From: Trebonia kvetii | Lineage (GTDB): Bacteria > Actinomycetota > Actinomycetes > Streptosporangiales > Streptosporangiaceae | Reading direction: 5' to 3' | NCBI RefSeq assembly: GCF_007827045.1 | Contig: NZ_RPFW01000009.1 | Coordinates: 309,871 to 373,870, forward strand | Length of the DNA: 64,000 nt | In this document: piece by piece, positions 1-8,184 of the stretch | Position numbering within the stretch: the stretch's first letter is position 1 | Layout of the letters: the number at the start of each line of letters is the position of its first letter | Position numbers and translations under genes: made by a program | The notes under the pieces: model-generated | Told to the model about the DNA's origin: nothing | Database searches by the model: none | Seen by the model: the letters and a program-made list of their open reading frames with translations, nothing else

Positions 1-417
1 CTGCGCGACCCGGCGCAGATCCTCGCCGACCCGCAGGTCCGCAACGTCCTCGACTTCGGCAAGCCGCTCGCACTCGTCCTGGTCGCCGTCCTGCACTTCC
101 TTCCTGACGAGGACAAGCCCGCAGAGGTCGTGGCGACCCTGCTCGACGCGCTGCCGCCCGGCAGCTACCTCGTCGCCTCGCACACCGCGCTGGACCACGC
201 ACCCGCCCCGGTGGCCGCCATGGAACGCGCCGCGCGGGCGGGCGGCATCCGGACCCAGCAACGCGACTCCGACGACTTCGCCCGGCTCGCGTTCCCGGGC
301 CTGGAACTTGTCCCGCCGGGCGTCGTCCTGGTCTCCGAGTGGCGTCCCGGCAACAGCATCCTGCTGCCTGACCCGGCCCAGGTCAACGTGTACTGCGGCG
401 TCGCCCGCAAGCCCTGA
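1..417 (+). CDS. SAM-dependent methyltransferase, DUF574/PF04672 type (5' end outside window)
   Basis: Reading frame 1 is open from the first base to the TGA at 415-417, giving 138 residues of the C-terminal half of a protein normally about 270 residues long. Visible family features are an N-terminal DPAQILADP stretch, then VLDFGKPLALVLVAVLHFL with PDEDKPAE after it, which is the hallmark of the actinobacterial S-adenosyl methyltransferase family PF04672. The SAM-binding glycine-rich loop would lie upstream of the window. Substrates of this family are generally unknown; many copies occur per genome. It is truncated only by the window edge, so I see no reason to call it a pseudogene. The next gene is convergent. 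Confidence 0.85.
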   Translation: MRDPAQILADPQVRNVLDFGKPLALVLVAVLHFLPDEDKPAEVVATLLDALPPGSYLVASHTALDHAPAPVAAMERAARAGGIRTQQRDSDDFARLAFPGLELVPPGVVLVSEWRPGNSILLPDPAQVNVYCGVARKP

Positions 418-547
418 TACGCCACGAGGCGCTTCGCTATATCCCCGATCTAGCCGGGAGGTGCCGCGGACCCCTGGCAGTCAGCCGTCAGGTCACAGCG
501 CCCCGCCACCGGCCGATCGCACCTTGGCATCGGCGGCCTTGACCGCC

Positions 548-1497
548 CTACCGGGGATGTCCCCATAGCCGCGAGCTGGCTAGCTGCGCGCCTTCGGCCA
601 TCGTGGCGAGCTTTGCCCAGGCGATTTCCGGTTCCACGATGACCTGGCTGGCGAAAGTGCCGAAGCCGCAGTCGGTGCTAGCGATCACGTTGTCGCGTCC
701 GACTACCCCGGCGTAGCGGCAGATGCGCTGCGCCACGAGCTCGGGATGCTCAATGTAGTTAGTGGTGGAGTCCACTACGCCCGGGATCAGGATCTTCCCG
801 TCTGGCAGCTTGACATCTTCGAATAGCTGCCATTCGTGCTCGTGCCGGGGATTGGCGCCCTCGAGCGACAGGCCCATCGGGCGCGCCTGCAACACCAGCT
901 CGATGATGTCGGCCAGCGGGATATCGGTGTGGTGCGGGCCCACGTAGTTTCCCCAGCACAGATGCAGCCGCATCGCCTCACTCGGGATGTCACGTGTCGC
1001 ATAGTCGAGCACCGCGAGTCGCTGTGCCACAACCTCGCGGAACTCGCCGATCGTTCGGCGCTCTCCCCGGGCCCACTCGCACGCCAGGTCCGGGCAGTCC
1101 AGTTGCAGCAGTAGCCCGGCCTGATAGATGGTGTCGTACTCGGGCTTCATCGCATCCGCCAGCGCGGTGATGTAGTCCTCAGTGCTCCGGTAGTAACGGT
1201 TCGGCATGAACATTCCGATCACGCCGGGCGACGCAGCCGACATGAACAACTCGGTCGCGGCGGCTGCGCTGGCCGCCCGAAGATTCGCGATGTCGGCATC
1301 CACCTGCGACGTGTCCAGGTAGGCAACCGGACCATCACAACTGGGGTTGCCGACGGGACGCCTGCGGCAAGCTGTTTCGTCACTGACTGCTGCACCGCGT
1401 CCCGCACTGCCTGCCCATCATGGCGGTCGGTCAGGCTCGCCGGCCGCGGCAAGCTGCCCGTGTGTTTTGTCAGGATCCGATCCGGGCTGGTCTTCAT
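548..1497 (-). pseudogene. MetE-like (cobalamin-independent methionine synthase family) protein, internally deleted and frameshifted
   Basis: Two minus-strand frames belong to one protein. The N-terminal piece (ATG at 1495-1497, GAGAGG upstream) reads MKTSPDRILTKHTGSLPRP and runs to KQLAAGV near 1345. The second piece picks up in another frame at about 1330 with CDGPVAYLDTSQVDADIANL and continues to the TAG at 548, including HLCWGNYVGPHH and STDCGFGTF, the zinc-ligand region of the MetE/UROD-like barrel. Family members have about 70 more residues between these parts, including a VVSDGEQSK-type motif that is absent here, so both a deletion and a frameshift are present. Related proteins include methyltransferases acting on corrinoid or coenzyme M-like acceptors; the original substrate cannot be told. 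A sequencing error could explain the frameshift but not the missing segment. Confidence 0.7.
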
Positions 1498-1811
1498 CGC
1501 GGACCTCTCTGGTGACTGCGTCCGTGCCCACAGCGGCAGCGGCAGGCAGACTATAGGCGCGGATTATGGCCGAGTTATCGAACAATCGGTACACGGCTCG
1601 TTCGTAAGCACGCAGGCCGGTATATAACCCGGATCGTAAAACGGCAGCATCACCGTCATGCGCGCATCCTGGTATGTCAGCCTCGCTGCGGAGGAAGGCT
1701 GCCTTCCGCCAATTGCGCGAGCTGATCACCGCCCTGGATACAGACAGCTGAAGCGCTGAGGAGACCCACCTACCCGGGCGGTGTCTTCACCAGTTGCGGC
1801 GCCAGGTCTTC
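1498..1811. other. gap with only a possible gene tail
   Basis: No complete gene is supported here. On the plus strand at about 1675-1751 a short open stretch ends AFRQLRELITALDTDS before a TGA. It looks like the tail of a small actinobacterial hypothetical gene, but no start or body is present. Confidence 0.3.
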
Positions 1812-2555
1812 CTAAGGTGCGGGTTCGCCACGGTCTGCCGGGGAGTCGGCCCTGCGCGCGAGGACAAGCCGGTACCGCGGGCTGCCGTCCCTGCGCTGGC
1901 CGAGAGCGGTCAATGGGACTGTCGTCACGGTGAACCCCGATGCCGTCAGGTCGTCGCGGACCGCGGGCAGTGGCCAGGTGCGGTAGTACATGACGAACGG
2001 GGGGCGCCACACGGCATTGCGGGCCCGCATGGCCAGGTCGAACCCGAGCAGTGCCCAGTACCAGCGTGAGGTGGGCGGGGGCAGCGCGAAGACCGGGAAA
2101 GCGAAAACCCCGCCGGGCCGCAGCGCGCGGTGCACGCCGGTGAACAGGCTGGGCCGTTCGGATGGCAGGAAGTGCCCGAACGCCCCGAAACTGACTGCCA
2201 GGTCGAAGGCTGCGGCGAACGGCAGGGCCTGGACGTCGGCCCGCACCCACCTGGCCTGCGGGTGCGCACCGCGTGCCTGCGCGAGCATGCCCGCGCTGAA
2301 GTCGGTGCCCACCGCAGGTTCCTGGCACACGGAGCTGAGGACCCGCATGCCCGCGCCGGTGCCGCAGCACACGTCCAGTCCCCGGCCGAAGGGGCCGAGT
2401 GGGCGCAACGCGTCGGCGGTGGCCTCAAGCACGCCATCGGGGGTGCGGAACGGCGAACGGTCGAACTTCGGTGCGAGCCGGTCATAGCCGCCCTCAACCG
2501 AGGAGAGCGCTTGTACCGTCAGTTCACGCAGAGACGGACCCCGAGACGAGGACAC
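1812..2555 (-). CDS. class I SAM-dependent methyltransferase
   Basis: A 247-residue Rossmann-fold methyltransferase. Motif I is LDVCCGTGAGMRVL, followed by the acidic VGTDFSAGML strand, ADVQALPF (motif II) and RALRPGGVFAF (motif III). The open frame extends much further upstream, but that part overlaps the 5' end of the divergent DUF302 gene and has no methyltransferase character. I therefore place the start at the GTG 2553-2555 (VSSSRGPSLREL). The C-terminal half is hydrophobic (WYWALLGFDLAMRA) and could face a membrane or lipid substrate. The substrate is unknown; UbiE- or mycolic-type small-molecule methylation is possible. The start is uncertain by some tens of residues. Confidence 0.75.
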   Translation of the reverse strand: MSSSRGPSLRELTVQALSSVEGGYDRLAPKFDRSPFRTPDGVLEATADALRPLGPFGRGLDVCCGTGAGMRVLSSVCQEPAVGTDFSAGMLAQARGAHPQARWVRADVQALPFAAAFDLAVSFGAFGHFLPSERPSLFTGVHRALRPGGVFAFPVFALPPPTSRWYWALLGFDLAMRARNAVWRPPFVMYYRTWPLPAVRDDLTASGFTVTTVPLTALGQRRDGSPRYRLVLARRADSPADRGEPAP

Positions 2556-2711
2556 CGCCCGAGCGTATTTCCCGACACCAGACGTGCACCAGCCCCGGAG
2601 TCGTCGGATCGAGCCCCCGGTCGCGTGGGTGCATCTCTTGAACGAGAAAATCAGGCAACGACCGGCGCGGTGAGCCCGGCACAAGTGCGCCTCACTTCGA
2701 AAGGAAGCCTG

Positions 2712-3116
2712 ATGCCAGACAGCACGCAGTCTTCGGACGGGGTCATCACCAAACCCAGCAGTCAGTCCGTCCCGCAGACCATCGACGAACTGAGGCGTGT
2801 GATGGCGGATCGGGGCTTCACGGTGTTCAACGTCATCGATCACAGCGGCGTAGCCGAACGAGCTGGTGTGCAGATGCCCGACTCGAAACTCGTTATGTTC
2901 GGGAAGCCGGCTGTGGGAGCGGCGGCGATGCTCGCGGCGCCGCTCGCCGCGCTGGATATCCCGCTCAAGGTGCTGGTCTGGCAGGACAGGAACGGAGCAG
3001 TATCAGTGAGTTACAACTCACCGGGGTTTCTGGCCGAGCGGCACCATCTCGAGGGTGCACTGCGTGCGCCCTTCGACGCAGTTGAGTCGATCGTTGAGGC
3101 ACTACTTGGTGGATAA
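2712..3116 (+). CDS. DUF302 domain protein
   Basis: 134 residues starting at ATG 2712, with a GAAAGGAAG ribosome-binding site just upstream. After a short polar leader the DUF302 core is recognisable: RGFTVFNVIDHSGVAERAGV, then KLVMFGKPAVGAAAM, the ALDIPLKVLVWQD strand and SYNSPGFLAERH. DUF302 proteins are small alpha/beta proteins of unknown function, often linked to stress. The length fits the family. The gene is followed by a strong hairpin shared with the convergent DUF899 gene, so it is probably a single-gene transcript. Confidence 0.85.
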   Translation: MPDSTQSSDGVITKPSSQSVPQTIDELRRVMADRGFTVFNVIDHSGVAERAGVQMPDSKLVMFGKPAVGAAAMLAAPLAALDIPLKVLVWQDRNGAVSVSYNSPGFLAERHHLEGALRAPFDAVESIVEALLGG

Positions 3117-3140
3117 CTTGCGCTGATCCGAGCGGGCGAC

Positions 3141-3170
3141 AGCCGCTCGGCGCGATTGGGCCGAGCGGCT
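3141..3170. terminator. bidirectional terminator hairpin between convergent genes
   Basis: Perfect 11-bp inverted repeat: AGCCGCTCGGC at 3141-3151 and GCCGAGCGGCT at 3160-3170, with an 8-nt loop. It lies between the DUF302 stop and the DUF899 stop, overlapping the latter. No U-tract follows, which is usual for high-GC actinomycetes. Confidence 0.7.
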
Positions 3171-3909
3171 ACGCGTATTGCATCGCTGGGAAGTCCGGAT
3201 CGCTCCCGCGCCCGCCCGGCGTCATGTCCAGGACATTCCAGATCGGCCAGATCGAGTCGACATGCCGGGGCTCTTCGCCCTCGTCCCGCGGCGCGAACAT
3301 CAGCTCGGTCGCCCACCGGTGACGGAACCCGTCGCCATCGCGCGTGAACACGTTCAGGACCGGGCTCTGCTCGCCATCTGGCGATTCGGCGTTGTAGTCG
3401 AGGTTGTAGTTGTTGTTCCGCGAGGACAGCAGCCGCAGATTCCGCCAGCCGCGTTCCCGCGCGAAGTTACCGATCCGAGCCGGATCCGACTTGGCGACCA
3501 CCACGAAGTTGAGCGGGCGGACGAGGTGCCGGGCAGCGCCGTCGAGCGAGTCCAGGATTGAGGTACACGACGGGCACGGCGTCTCGGCGAGCGGCAGCCG
3601 GGCCGTCTGGCCCTCCGCGGGACCCGGTCTGGTGTCGCCCGACCAGCGCGGGAACATGAAGCTGTAGATGACCAGGGTGTCCTTGCCGGGCGCGAATAGC
3701 TCGGAGAACCTCACCTGGCCGCCCCCATCTGCCGTCTCGTCAAAGACGTAGTCGTGCGGGATGGCACCACCGGGGGGCAGCGCGCGACGCTGCGCGGCGA
3801 CCCGCTCGATCGCCCGCCGCAGCTCGATCTCCGCCGCCAACAGCCGGTTGCGTGCGAGCCGGTATTCGTCTGACTCGCCGGGGAACCGGGTGGCCGGGTC
3901 TACAGACAT
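3169..3909 (-). CDS. DUF899 thioredoxin-like protein
   Basis: 246 residues from ATG 3909 (MSVDPATRFPGES). The open frame continues 18 residues upstream without a good start. Family signs are LARNRLLAAEIELRRAIERV, the HDYVFDE strand, the FSELFAPGKDTLVIYSFMF segment and the TPCPSCTSILDSLDG active-site-like CxxC. These define DUF899, a thioredoxin-fold family often located next to stress or transport genes. The CxxC pair suggests redox chemistry, but no substrate is known. It terminates into the hairpin shared with the DUF302 gene. Confidence 0.85.
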   Translation of the reverse strand: MSVDPATRFPGESDEYRLARNRLLAAEIELRRAIERVAAQRRALPPGGAIPHDYVFDETADGGGQVRFSELFAPGKDTLVIYSFMFPRWSGDTRPGPAEGQTARLPLAETPCPSCTSILDSLDGAARHLVRPLNFVVVAKSDPARIGNFARERGWRNLRLLSSRNNNYNLDYNAESPDGEQSPVLNVFTRDGDGFRHRWATELMFAPRDEGEEPRHVDSIWPIWNVLDMTPGGRGSDPDFPAMQYA

Positions 3910-3972
3910 CAAGCTCAGCCTAGTCTGTTTCTGCGGCGGGCGGGTGGGCGACCGGTCGATCACCTGCCGGGC

Positions 3973-4181
3973 ATGAGCTGGGGCGCGGATGTTGGGGCTT
4001 CAATCGGCCTGTACTTCGTGCCCGTCCTGCCCTACGGGACAGACGACTACCTGGTGTGCCCTGTGTGCAGCCGTGGATATCCCACTTGCGCAAGCTCGCG
4101 CAGCTGCACGACGACGGCGTGCTTTCCGACGCCGCCTATACGGCCGCCAAGCGTCGCATCCTGCAACACGACAAGCAGTGA
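3973..4181 (+). pseudogene. zinc-ribbon plus SHOCT small protein, frameshifted
   Basis: The frame from ATG 3973 encodes GLYFVPVLPYGTDDYLVCPVC, the second half of a common actinobacterial zinc-ribbon membrane-associated protein. After about 4070 the continuation is in a different frame and reads WISHLRKLAQLHDDGVLSD followed by AAYTAAKRRIL, a textbook SHOCT domain, ending at the TGA 4179-4181. The two domains commonly sit in one protein, so a frameshift joins them here. The first CxxC of the ribbon is also missing. This is either a decayed gene or contains a sequencing error. Confidence 0.5.
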
Positions 4182-4243
4182 CCAGCGCGGACGCCTGCCA
4201 GATGGCCCGTGACCTCTGCCACGTTCAAGCTGATTAACCTGCC

Positions 4244-4278
4244 GTTCACACAGGGGCAATAACCGGGAAATTGTTAGC
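4244..4278 (+). promoter_or_regulatory. possible GlnR-type operator upstream of glnII (weak)
   Basis: About 95 bp before the glnII start are short elements with roughly 11-bp periodicity, GTTCAC (4244), GGCAAT (4255) and GGAAAT (4266), followed by GTTAGC (4273). They loosely resemble the GTnAC-n6-GAAAC half-sites used by the actinobacterial nitrogen regulator GlnR. GlnR control of glnII is established in Streptomyces. The match here is imperfect and read by eye only. Confidence 0.25.
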
Positions 4279-4373
4279 TGTGAATCTCTTCAAGCGACCG
4301 CGGACGTCTCCAGTGCAGTGGAGCACCGCCGTGCGCCACCGCGAGCTTCCCACCCATTGCAAGGACTGCGCCC

Positions 4374-5396
4374 GTGAGCTTCAAGGCTGAGTACATCTGG
4401 ATCGACGGCACCGAGCCGACCGCCAAGCTTCGCTCCAAGACCAAGGTCTTGACGGACGGCGGGCAGCCAGGCACCTGGGGCTTCGACGGTTCCAGCACCA
4501 ACCAGGCCGAGGGCCACGCCTCGGACCGCGTGCTCGTGCCGGTGTTCACCTGCCCGGACCCGATTCGCGGCGGCGACGACATCCTGGTGCTCTGCGAGGT
4601 TGAGAACGTCGACGGCACCCCGCACGCGAGCAACACCCGCGCGGTGCTGCGCCCCATCGCTGAGCAGTTCGCCGCTCAGGAGGCGATCTTCGGCATCGAG
4701 CAGGAGTACACCTTCTTCAAGGGCTACCGTCCGCTGGGCTTCCCTGAGGCCGGTTTCCCGGCCCCGCAGGGCGGTTACTACTGCGGCGTCGGCGCCGACG
4801 AGGTCTTCGGCCGTGAGGTCGTCGAGCTGCACCTGGACCGCTGCCTGGCCGCCGGCCTGGCGATCTGCGGCATCAACGCCGAGGTCATGCCCGGCCAGTG
4901 GGAGTTCCAGATCGGCCCGGTCGACGGCCTGACCGCCTCCGACCACCTGTGGGTCGCCCGCTACCTGCTCTACCGCACCGCCGAGGAGTTCGGCATCTCC
5001 GCCACCCTGGATGCCAAGCCGGTCAAGGGTGACTGGAACGGTGCGGGCGCGCACACCAACTTCTCCACCAAGGCCATGCGCGAGGGTTACGACGCGATCA
5101 TCACCGCGTGCGAGTCGCTCGGCGCCGACCAGGACAAGGTCCTTGAGCACGTAGGCCAGTACGGCCACGGCATCGAGGAACGCCTGACCGGCCTGCACGA
5201 GACCGCCCCGTGGAACGTCTACAGCTACGGCGTCTCGGACCGAGGCGCCTCGGTGCGTATCCCGTGGCAGGTCGAGGTGGACAAGAAGGGCTACATCGAG
5301 GACCGGCGCCCGAACGCGAACGTCGACCCGTACGTGGTCACCCGCCTGCTGATCAACACCTGCTGCTCCGCCTTGGAGAAGGCCGGCCAGGTCTGA
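4374..5396 (+). CDS. glnII: glutamine synthetase II (eukaryote-type)
   Basis: 340 residues, the normal length for GSII, compared with about 470 for GlnA. Starts at GTG 4374 (MSFKAEYIWIDG). It ligates ammonia to glutamate using ATP in the cytosol. Diagnostic motifs are GQPGTWGFDGSSTNQAEG near residue 30, the metal-binding FGIEQEYTFF, GINAEVMPGQWEFQIGP and DWNGAGAHTNFSTK, and the C-terminal RGASVRIP arginine motif. GSII occurs in Streptomyces, Frankia and relatives beside GlnA and is typically expressed under nitrogen limitation through GlnR. It stands alone here and is followed by a strong terminator. Confidence 0.97.
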   Translation: MSFKAEYIWIDGTEPTAKLRSKTKVLTDGGQPGTWGFDGSSTNQAEGHASDRVLVPVFTCPDPIRGGDDILVLCEVENVDGTPHASNTRAVLRPIAEQFAAQEAIFGIEQEYTFFKGYRPLGFPEAGFPAPQGGYYCGVGADEVFGREVVELHLDRCLAAGLAICGINAEVMPGQWEFQIGPVDGLTASDHLWVARYLLYRTAEEFGISATLDAKPVKGDWNGAGAHTNFSTKAMREGYDAIITACESLGADQDKVLEHVGQYGHGIEERLTGLHETAPWNVYSYGVSDRGASVRIPWQVEVDKKGYIEDRRPNANVDPYVVTRLLINTCCSALEKAGQV

Positions 5397-5439
5397 TCCT
5401 CGGTTCCTAGTCTCGGGGAATGATACTGATCTGCGTCAG

Positions 5440-5478
5440 GGGCGCGGCGGGCCCGCTTGTTAGCGGGGCGCCGCGCCC
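5440..5478 (+). terminator. glnII terminator hairpin
   Basis: A long GC-rich hairpin 43 bp after the glnII stop: GGGCGCGGCG at 5440-5449 pairs with CGCCGCGCCC at 5469-5478. The stem is extended inward by GGCCCGC and GCGGGG around a TTGTTA loop. Confidence 0.75.
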
Positions 5479-5566
5479 GTGCAGGCGGAGCTGGACCTTG
5501 AGCCAGTACCGGCCGGGCGGCGGCATCGCCGGTGAACGCCGTAATCGGCGCACCGGCGGACGAGCG

Positions 5567-6625
5567 CTAGGGTGACACGTCCGGGAAGCCAAGGACGGTC
5601 TTGATGTCGTCGGGCCTGCGCGCGTAGGCGTCGGGCCACTGGTCCAGCGGCACCTGGCGGGTGATCAGGTCGGCAAGCCACCGTGGGTCGGCCTGAGCCA
5701 GCGCCTTGGCGGCCAGTTCGTAGTGCTCCCGGTTGGCGTTGACCGAGCCGAACAGGACCGAGTTCCGCAAGACCATGTTCCGGTTGAGCAGCCCGGGGTC
5801 GATGACCGATTCGGTGCCGACCGCGGAGACTCCCGTGAGGCAGATGATCCGGTAGCGCGGGTGCCGCGATTTCGCGTCAAGCAGCAACTGGATGAAGCCG
5901 GTGCACTCGATGACGATGTCCGCCTCCGCGGCCGCCTCGGTGAGGTCCCCGCTATGGACATAGGTTGCCCCGAGCCGCCGGACCATCTCCGGCTTGCGGC
6001 CTTCTGTGACCAGGTCGAGCACGTAGGTCTGGTGGCCGCGCTGTACGGCCAGCAGAGCGGCCAGCAGCCCGATCGGCCCGGCGCCGGTGATTAGCACTGC
6101 CTCCGGCGCCCAGGCGGCCCGCCGCCCGATCTTCTCGATGTGGTCCCAGGCCTTGGCCACCACGGTGGCGGGCTCGAGCAGCACGCCAAGGACGCCGAGA
6201 GCGGGGTCCACCGCGACCAGGTGCTCGGGATGGATCCGGTAGCGCTCGGACGCATAACCGTGCCGGCCCTTGATGCCCCGCTCGGTGTACCGGTCGTTAA
6301 TGCACATGTCCCAGTGCCCCGCCGCGCACGCCGGGCAGGGCACCGGGTCACGCCGGCGCACGATGCCGACCACCAGATCCCCGGCCTTGAACCCGGTGTC
6401 CGGGGCGGCTTCGGCCACGCGGCCCAGTGATTCGTGCCCCACGATGAGGCGTTCCTGTCCTGGCGGCGCTGTCCCGTACTCGCCGTTGATGATCTCCAGA
6501 TCGGTGCCGCAGATGCCGATGGCCCGCGTCCGCACCAGGACCGGCCCGTCCTCCTCGGGGGGCTCGGGCATGTCCGTGAGCGCGACGGAGTCTTGCTTGC
6601 CGGGGATGACCGTGATGGCGCGCAT
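5567..6625 (-). CDS. zinc-dependent glucose 1-dehydrogenase-like alcohol dehydrogenase
   Basis: 352 residues from ATG 6625 (MRAITVIPGKQDSVAL); the frame extends 13 residues further without family similarity. This is a medium-chain dehydrogenase with catalytic-zinc residues in GICGTDLEIING and GHE, structural-zinc cysteines in CPACAAGHWDMC, and a nucleotide-binding GAGPIGLLAALLA. The CxxGHWDMC spacing, the YASERY region and the C-terminal NREHYELAAKAL segment fit the glucose-dehydrogenase subgroup (PF16912 C-terminus) known from archaea and actinobacteria. Likely reaction: oxidation of a sugar to its lactone with NAD(P)+. It is divergent from the following flavoprotein gene; substrate unproven. 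Confidence 0.85.
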   Translation of the reverse strand: MRAITVIPGKQDSVALTDMPEPPEEDGPVLVRTRAIGICGTDLEIINGEYGTAPPGQERLIVGHESLGRVAEAAPDTGFKAGDLVVGIVRRRDPVPCPACAAGHWDMCINDRYTERGIKGRHGYASERYRIHPEHLVAVDPALGVLGVLLEPATVVAKAWDHIEKIGRRAAWAPEAVLITGAGPIGLLAALLAVQRGHQTYVLDLVTEGRKPEMVRRLGATYVHSGDLTEAAAEADIVIECTGFIQLLLDAKSRHPRYRIICLTGVSAVGTESVIDPGLLNRNMVLRNSVLFGSVNANREHYELAAKALAQADPRWLADLITRQVPLDQWPDAYARRPDDIKTVLGFPDVSP

Positions 6626-6737
6626 GGCGTTCACCCTGGCGCCCGGTGGACACCTCAGCATCACCCGCGTGGGGTGAAGAGCAGGCGATGGCGCTCAAGC
6701 TAGCATCCGTGATCATGACTCATGCTGAGGCGCCACC

Positions 6738-8150
6738 GTGAGGGTGCTAGTGGTGGGCGCAGGCCCCGCGGGCGCGACCGCCGCGCTCCAGGCGCGGGAG
6801 CTGGGCGCCGACGTCACGCTGCTTGAAGCTGAGCAGGTCGGCGGGACCAACATCAACCGCGGGCCGACGCCGGTTCGCACCCTGGCCCGGGCCGCCCGGC
6901 TAGCCAGGGACTGGTCCTCCTGGGAACGTTTCGGCCTGCAGGGCCCACGGCCGGTACCCAACCTGGACGCGGTGCTGGCTAACAGCGCACGGGTCGCCCG
7001 GTACGCCCACGACAAGAAGGACATCGCGGGCCGTCTGCGCCACGGCGGGATCGAACTGGCCGACCACCTCGGCCCTGTCCAGTTCACTGACCCGCACACG
7101 GTGGCAGCAGGCGATGGGCGCAGCTGGTACGGGGACCGCGTCATCGTCGCGGTCGGCTGCCGCGCGGCTCCGCTGCCGGTCCCGGGTGGTGAGCTGGCGC
7201 TGACCTACCTGGACATCCTGACCCTCAAGGCCCTGCCGCGCGAGGTCGCGGTCATCGGCGGAGCCGACACCGGCTGCCAGATCGCCTCGATCTTCGCCGA
7301 CTTCGGCGCCGATGTCCTGCTCGTCGAAGCTGGTCCCCGTCTCGTGCCAGGCGCGGACGCCAGCATCTCAGCCGCGCTGAGCCTGGCGTTCGAAGCCAAG
7401 GGCATGAAGGTCGCCACCGGCACGAGGGTCCAGGCCCTCGAACCCGGCGGCGGCCAGGTCTCCGTCCGCTTCGCCCCCGGCGGCGCGGTCCAGCACGCGA
7501 CGGCCGAGGCGGTGTTCGCCGCCGTCGGCTGGCCCGCCAACCTCCGGGACCTCGACCTTGACGCCGCCGGGGTCGACAGCGGCCCGCGTGCCATCCCGGT
7601 CGATGACTACCTGCGCACCAACGTCGGACACATCTTCGCCGCCGGGGACGTCAACGGCCGGACGAAGCTCGTCCAGACTGCCCGGCTCGAAGGACGCACC
7701 GCCGCCTGGAACGCCGTGCGCGGCCCGAGCCGTCAGATGGCCTATGCGGCGGTGCCCAGCGGGAGCTTCACCGATCCCGAATACGGCTCGGTCGGCATGA
7801 CCGAGGACCAGGCCGCCCGCGATCACGAAAGCGCGGTAGGGATCGCGCGCTATGACGATCTCGTCCGGCCGGTGGCAGACGGCCGCCCGGACGGCTTTTG
7901 CAAGCTGATCGCCGACCGGCGCACCCACGCCATCCTCGGCGCCCACGTGCTCGGCGAATACTCCGCGGAAACCGTCCAGGTCGTGGCTACCGCCATGGCG
8001 GCGGGCATGAGCGTGGAACAACTCGCCGAGATGCAATTCGCCTTCCCCACCTTCACCGAGGCCGTTAGCATGGCGGCCCAGAAGGCCTGCCGCGCCATCG
8101 GCATCGGGCAGTTCCCGCCCGCCTGGAGCTACCTCGGACCCGAGGAATGA
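6738..8150 (+). CDS. FAD/NAD(P)-dependent oxidoreductase of the lipoamide dehydrogenase fold, lacking redox cysteines
   Basis: 470 residues from GTG 6738. The N-terminal FAD site VVGAGPAGATAAL, the central NAD(P) site AVIGGADTGCQIASIFADFG and the second FAD motif HIFAAGDVNG place it with dihydrolipoamide dehydrogenases and mercuric reductases, followed by their dimerisation domain. The usual GGTCLNxGCxPxK disulfide motif reads GGTNINRGPTPVRTL, so both redox-active cysteines are gone. The C-terminal HxHPT acid-base motif is FAFPTFTEA. It therefore cannot do standard disulfide chemistry and is better viewed as an NAD(P)H-dependent flavoprotein of unknown acceptor. Translation is divergent from the glucose-dehydrogenase-like gene. 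Confidence 0.85.
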   Translation: MRVLVVGAGPAGATAALQARELGADVTLLEAEQVGGTNINRGPTPVRTLARAARLARDWSSWERFGLQGPRPVPNLDAVLANSARVARYAHDKKDIAGRLRHGGIELADHLGPVQFTDPHTVAAGDGRSWYGDRVIVAVGCRAAPLPVPGGELALTYLDILTLKALPREVAVIGGADTGCQIASIFADFGADVLLVEAGPRLVPGADASISAALSLAFEAKGMKVATGTRVQALEPGGGQVSVRFAPGGAVQHATAEAVFAAVGWPANLRDLDLDAAGVDSGPRAIPVDDYLRTNVGHIFAAGDVNGRTKLVQTARLEGRTAAWNAVRGPSRQMAYAAVPSGSFTDPEYGSVGMTEDQAARDHESAVGIARYDDLVRPVADGRPDGFCKLIADRRTHAILGAHVLGEYSAETVQVVATAMAAGMSVEQLAEMQFAFPTFTEAVSMAAQKACRAIGIGQFPPAWSYLGPEE

Positions 8151-8184
8151 ACCGCCGGCAGGCTGGCCGACCGGGTGAAACAGC

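Noticed and set aside
4182..4373. A riboswitch or other structured leader before glnII
   Set aside because: No conserved aptamer pattern was seen; at best weak GlnR-type half-sites are present.
5407..5592. A minus-strand stretch (GRYWLKVQLRLHG) after glnII
   Set aside because: Only about 35 residues look protein-like, it lies in the terminator region, and no start or family could be supported.
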